Shown here piece by piece: positions 61,006 to 64,000 of a stretch of 64,000 nt of DNA. Origin of the DNA: Microcella sp. (GTDB taxonomy: Bacteria; Actinomycetota; Actinomycetes; Actinomycetales; Microbacteriaceae); assembly GCF_019739195.1 (NCBI RefSeq), contig NZ_JAHHDS010000003.1, forward strand, positions 1,302,001 through 1,366,000, read 5' to 3'. Numbering within the stretch: the first letter of the stretch is position 1; each line of letters starts with the position of its first letter. Made by a program: the position numbers and the translations under genes. Under the pieces are notes generated by a model. That model did not search any database. It had not been told where the DNA came from and saw nothing but the letters and a program-made list of their open reading frames with translations.

Positions 61006-61065
61006 TTGACACGCCCCCGTCGCCCGAGTTAGGTTCACTGAATCAAGCAGTGGTTCAATGAACCA
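61006..61065 (+). promoter_or_regulatory. Promoter with two operators for the 61156 operon
   Basis: TTGACA (61006-61011) and TAGGTT (61030-61035), spaced by 18 bases. Two similar palindromes follow: GGTTCACTGAATCA (61032-61045) and TGGTTCAATGAACCA (61051-61065, perfect). Their centres are 20 bases apart, about two helix turns, on the -10 and just after the start. A cooperative dimer repressor is expected; DeoR is a candidate but unproven. Confidence 0.7.
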
Positions 61066-61155
61066 GACACGATCTCACTGCGAGAGACCGGCCCGCAGCA
61101 CTGCGCGGGAAAGGCGATGGCGCCGACTCTGGCGCCCGAACATCAAAGGGAAGCC

Positions 61156-62421
61156 ATGAGCAAGGCGGGACCGTACGAGGGAGTCACCTCCACCGAGGCG
61201 AGCATCGAGCGAGCCATGGAGGCCGGCGGCGGCGTCCTGCGTCTCGCGCCCGCCTGGGTGCCGCGGTCGTTCTGCACTCCCGGCAAGCGCCTTCGCCTGC
61301 ACCCTGACGACTATTTCCCGCTCGGCAAAGACCGCGGCGGCATCGACGAGCGCTGGTTCTCGAGTGCGATCCGCGCCGAGAACGGCCCGCTCACCGATCC
61401 GTTCGAGGGCCTCAGCCTCGTCGTCGGACCCGATGGCGAGATCATTCCCTTCGACGAGTTCCTCGCGCACACCAAGAGCGCGGCGATCGGCGGACTCTAC
61501 AACGAGTTCGGCACCTGGCCGATGTACTCGAAGTTCTTCGACAACCAGTTTCCGCTGCCCTTCCACCTGCACCAGAAAGATGAGCACGCGGCCCTCGTCG
61601 GCAAGCGCGGCAAGCCCGAGGCCTACTACTTTCCGCCTCAGCTCAACAACCACGGCGGCGAGTTTCCGTACACGTTCTTCGGCTTCCACCCCGAGACCAC
61701 CCGCCAGCAGGTGCTCGACAAACTGCAGGGCTTCTTGCGCGGAGGCGACAACCGCATCACCGAGCTCTCGACGGCCTACCGCATCACCCCGGGTACCGGG
61801 TGGGATGTGCCGCCGGGCGTGCTGCACGCCCCGGCGAGCATGTGCACCTACGAGCCGCAGTCGGCGAGCGACGTGTTCGCCATGACCGAGTCGTGGTCGA
61901 ACAACCGCGAGGTTCCCGACGAGCTGCTGTGGAAGGACATTCCGGCTGACCGCGTCGGCGACCTCGAGTTCGTGCTCGAGATCATGGACTGGGAGCGCAA
62001 CGTCGATCCCGAGTTCTGGAGCCACCGCTTCACCGCTCCTGTCGAGACCGGCGCGAGCATGGCCTCGAGCGACGACCGATACACCGAGCGCTGGATCACC
62101 TACCGATCGAGCTCGTTCAGCGCCAAGGAGCTCACCGTCAAGCCGGGAGGCGAGGTGACGATCGACGAGAGCGACGCCTACGGCTTCATCGCCGTCGACG
62201 GTCACGGCGACATCAACGGGCTTCCGGTCGCGGCCATCTCGTCGATTCGCTACGGGCAGCTCTCGCACGACGAGTACTTCGTGACCTCGTCGGCCGCTCG
62301 CGAGGGCGTGCGCGTGCGCAACACCTCGCCGAGTGCCGACCTCGTGCTGCTCAAGCACTTCGGCCCCGGCAACAGCGAGCTCGCAGCCGACAACGGCCCT
62401 GTCTCCGGGGAGCGTGCGTGA
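61156..62421 (+). CDS. Phosphomannose-isomerase-like cupin enzyme
   Basis: 421 aa. PFHLHQKDEHAALVGKRGKPEAYYF carries the His-x-His and Lys-Pro-Glu of type I mannose-6-phosphate isomerases. GTGWDVPPGVLHAPASMCTYEPQ gives the third His and substrate Arg/Lys region. A second cupin repeat follows (KPGGEVTIDES). It is likely a sugar isomerase for the transported sugar. GGGAAG before the ATG sets the start. Its stop overlaps the next start (GTGA). Confidence 0.75.
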   Translation: MSKAGPYEGVTSTEASIERAMEAGGGVLRLAPAWVPRSFCTPGKRLRLHPDDYFPLGKDRGGIDERWFSSAIRAENGPLTDPFEGLSLVVGPDGEIIPFDEFLAHTKSAAIGGLYNEFGTWPMYSKFFDNQFPLPFHLHQKDEHAALVGKRGKPEAYYFPPQLNNHGGEFPYTFFGFHPETTRQQVLDKLQGFLRGGDNRITELSTAYRITPGTGWDVPPGVLHAPASMCTYEPQSASDVFAMTESWSNNREVPDELLWKDIPADRVGDLEFVLEIMDWERNVDPEFWSHRFTAPVETGASMASSDDRYTERWITYRSSSFSAKELTVKPGGEVTIDESDAYGFIAVDGHGDINGLPVAAISSIRYGQLSHDEYFVTSSAAREGVRVRNTSPSADLVLLKHFGPGNSELAADNGPVSGERA

Positions 62422-63449
62422 CCTCGTCCATGAACGTGTTCGGCCGATCGCGCGGCGAGGCAGAGCGCCGCGTGGGCGCCCTGCACCAGGTCGCGCGCAT
62501 CGACCGCTTCGTCGAGGACGACGGGCCAGCACGCGGCGCGCGCCGGGTGCGCATGATCACGGGCGGTGGCCTCGAAGTCGATATCCACCCGGACCGCGCG
62601 CTCGACCTCGGTCAGGTCACTTACCGCGGTGTGCCGCTCGCGTGGATCTCACCTGTCGGCATGACGTCGCCCGCGTTGACCGAGTCGCGCGGCAACGAGT
62701 GGCTGCGATCGTTCGGGGGCGGGTTGCTGGCGACCTGCGGTCTCGACACCTTCGGCCCTCCGACAGTGTCCGACGGCGTCGACTACCCGCAGCACGGTCG
62801 GGTGGGTGTGACTCCCGCCACCCTGACGCGCGCCGAGGTCGTCGGTGATGAACTCATCGTCTCGGGCACGGTTCGCCAGACGACCGTTTTCGGCGAGAAC
62901 CTCCTGCTGCACCGCACCTGGTCGGCCGACATCGGGGGTTCGACCCTGCGCCTCACCGACGTCGTGCGCAATGACGGCCTCGCCGACACCGGTCACATGG
63001 TTCTCTACCACGTCAACGTCGGGTGGCCCCTGCTCGACGAATCAGCGACGCTCAATGTCGGCTCGCGAGAGGTGACGCCCCGCGATGAGGATGCTCGCGC
63101 CGGAGCGGGCCGCTGGCACCAGATCGAACCTCCGCACGAGGGCTACCGCGAGCAGGTCTTCGGCCACGACTTCCGCGACCACGGCATGGCGACGGTCTCG
63201 ATCGACAATCCGACCCTCGACCTCCGGCTCGAGCTCGCGTTTGACTCGGCCACGCTTCCCGCGATGCACCAGTGGAAGATGAGCGGCGAAGGCCACTACG
63301 TCATGGGTCTGGAGCCCGTCAACGTCAATACCTTCGGTGGCCGGGCCGGCGCTGCCGCCGCGGGCGTGCTGCCGACGCTGCGTCGCGGGCGCGACGTGAC
63401 CTACTCGCTCGAGCTTCGACTCGGAGCCTCTCAGCAGGGTGGAGTGTGA
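62418..63449 (+). CDS. DUF4432/aldose-1-epimerase-like protein
   Basis: 343 aa of galactose-mutarotase fold. RVRMITGGGLEVDIHPDRALDLGQVTYRGVPLAWISP, then YPQHGRVGVTPA, VLYHVNVGWPLLDE, and GLEPVNVNTFGGRA are the family's typical segments. It presumably interconverts anomers of a sugar. The GTG start overlaps the previous stop. Its TGA shares a base with the ATG of the ATPase gene. Confidence 0.85.
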   Translation: MTSSMNVFGRSRGEAERRVGALHQVARIDRFVEDDGPARGARRVRMITGGGLEVDIHPDRALDLGQVTYRGVPLAWISPVGMTSPALTESRGNEWLRSFGGGLLATCGLDTFGPPTVSDGVDYPQHGRVGVTPATLTRAEVVGDELIVSGTVRQTTVFGENLLLHRTWSADIGGSTLRLTDVVRNDGLADTGHMVLYHVNVGWPLLDESATLNVGSREVTPRDEDARAGAGRWHQIEPPHEGYREQVFGHDFRDHGMATVSIDNPTLDLRLELAFDSATLPAMHQWKMSGEGHYVMGLEPVNVNTFGGRAGAAAAGVLPTLRRGRDVTYSLELRLGASQQGGV

Positions 63450-64000
63450 TGACCACTCCAGCTGCTCTGCGCATGACGGGCATCTCGAAGTCGTTTCCGG
63501 GCATCCGCGCGCTCTCCGATGTCGCCCTCGATGTCGAGGCGGGTGAGGTGCACGCGATCGTCGGCGAGAACGGCGCCGGCAAGTCGACCCTCGTGAAGAT
63601 TCTCGCGGGCGTGCACCACCCTGATGAGGGAACGATCGAGCTTTCTGGCGCGGCGGTGCGACTGGCCGACCCCATCGAGGCCCGACGCCGCGGCATCGGC
63701 ATGGTCTACCAAGAGCTCAACCTCGTGCCTGACCTCACCGTCGCCGAAAACATCCTTCTGGGCGCGACACCGTCGCGAATGGGCGTCGTCAACCGACGGG
63801 CCCTTCGCGATCAGGCCCGCGCCGTGCTCGATGAGCTCGACGCCCGTATCGACACCGATGACCTCGTCGGGTCTCTCACCGTCAGCCAGCAGCAGATCGT
63901 CGAGATCGCCAAGGTCTACGCGGCTCGCCCGAAGATCGTCGTGCTCGACGAGCCGACGTCGTCGTTGAGCGAGCACGAGACGCAGTCGCTCTTCCGCATC
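63449..64000 (+). CDS. Sugar ABC transporter ATPase, N-terminal part
   Basis: 184 codons are visible; the gene continues beyond the window. Walker A GENGAGKSTLVKIL, the Q-loop GMVYQELNLVPDLTVAENI, an altered signature LTVSQQQIVEIAKV, and Walker B VVLDEPTSSL match the first nucleotide-binding domain of RbsA/AraG-type ATPases (usually about 500 aa, two domains). It would energise import of a pentose or deoxyhexose such as rhamnose; permease and binding protein are expected downstream. Confidence 0.93.
   Translation, partial: MTTPAALRMTGISKSFPGIRALSDVALDVEAGEVHAIVGENGAGKSTLVKILAGVHHPDEGTIELSGAAVRLADPIEARRRGIGMVYQELNLVPDLTVAENILLGATPSRMGVVNRRALRDQARAVLDELDARIDTDDLVGSLTVSQQQIVEIAKVYAARPKIVVLDEPTSSLSEHETQSLFRI

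Overview
The window is a G+C-rich chromosomal segment. Gene content and promoter style suggest an actinobacterium, most likely Microbacteriaceae: a class-E-type LAxTG surface protein, lipoproteins, a mycothiol-era set of housekeeping genes, and many genes whose start codon lies only 6-7 bases after a TAnnnT -10 box, as in leaderless transcripts. No rRNA, CRISPR array, integrase or insertion sequence was seen. No gene-free stretch exceeds 300 bases.

Region by region. 1-5186: the 3' end of upp, a probable leaderless micro-ORF, a winged-helix regulator, a lipoprotein, a MarR regulator, a nucleotidyltransferase-like protein and a DNA photolyase. 5187-9848: a Pro/Ala/Ser-rich secreted protein, an EamA exporter, the pseudouridine catabolism pair psuG-psuK and a sortase-anchored surface protein. 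9997-14943: three tRNAs (Arg-ACG, Ser-GCT, Ser-TGA), an LCP cell-wall ligase, serS with a coupled HAD phosphatase, and a diacylglycerol-kinase-family lipid kinase.

14947-25843 is the most unusual part. It is a five-gene minus-strand operon: a small three-helix membrane protein, a VWA-domain lipoprotein, an FtsZ/tubulin-like protein of 1133 aa, an unrecognised 1058-aa coiled-coil membrane protein, and a membrane-anchored HNH nuclease. Four of the five genes are joined by 4-base overlaps or gaps under 10 bases. The operon has its own promoter and sits between the lipid-kinase/serS block and pheA. The module resembles the tubulin-like plus VWA systems predicted from comparative genomics to remodel membranes; to my knowledge the nuclease-containing version is uncharacterised.

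25873-36267: pheA, pgm, a MalY/PatB lyase, then a purine/pyrimidine salvage group (nucleoside phosphorylase, adenosine deaminase, BMP-type nucleoside-binding lipoprotein, MFS transporter, GntR regulator). A shared operator, GARGTATAACNTC, lies before the phosphorylase, the BMP gene and the GntR gene. SRPBCC and VanY-type genes follow.

36388-42280: a beta-glucoside uptake operon (binding protein, two permeases, GH1 beta-glucosidase) with tandem LacI-type operators and an adjacent LacI gene that is frameshifted as given. 42297-56704: short leaderless genes, heme-type ABC genes, a permuted lipoate ligase, a sulfurtransferase/cupin pair with overlapping divergent promoters, a lipase, a MarR-MFS pair, the ATP-grasp/alpha-E/transglutaminase operon, a PfkB sugar kinase, an aldo/keto reductase and a frameshifted SDR gene. 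56708-64000: a rhamnose-type catabolic operon (DeoR, aldolase/dehydrogenase, rhamnulokinase), divergent from an operon holding a phosphomannose-isomerase-like enzyme, a DUF4432 epimerase-like protein and a sugar ABC ATPase cut by the window end.
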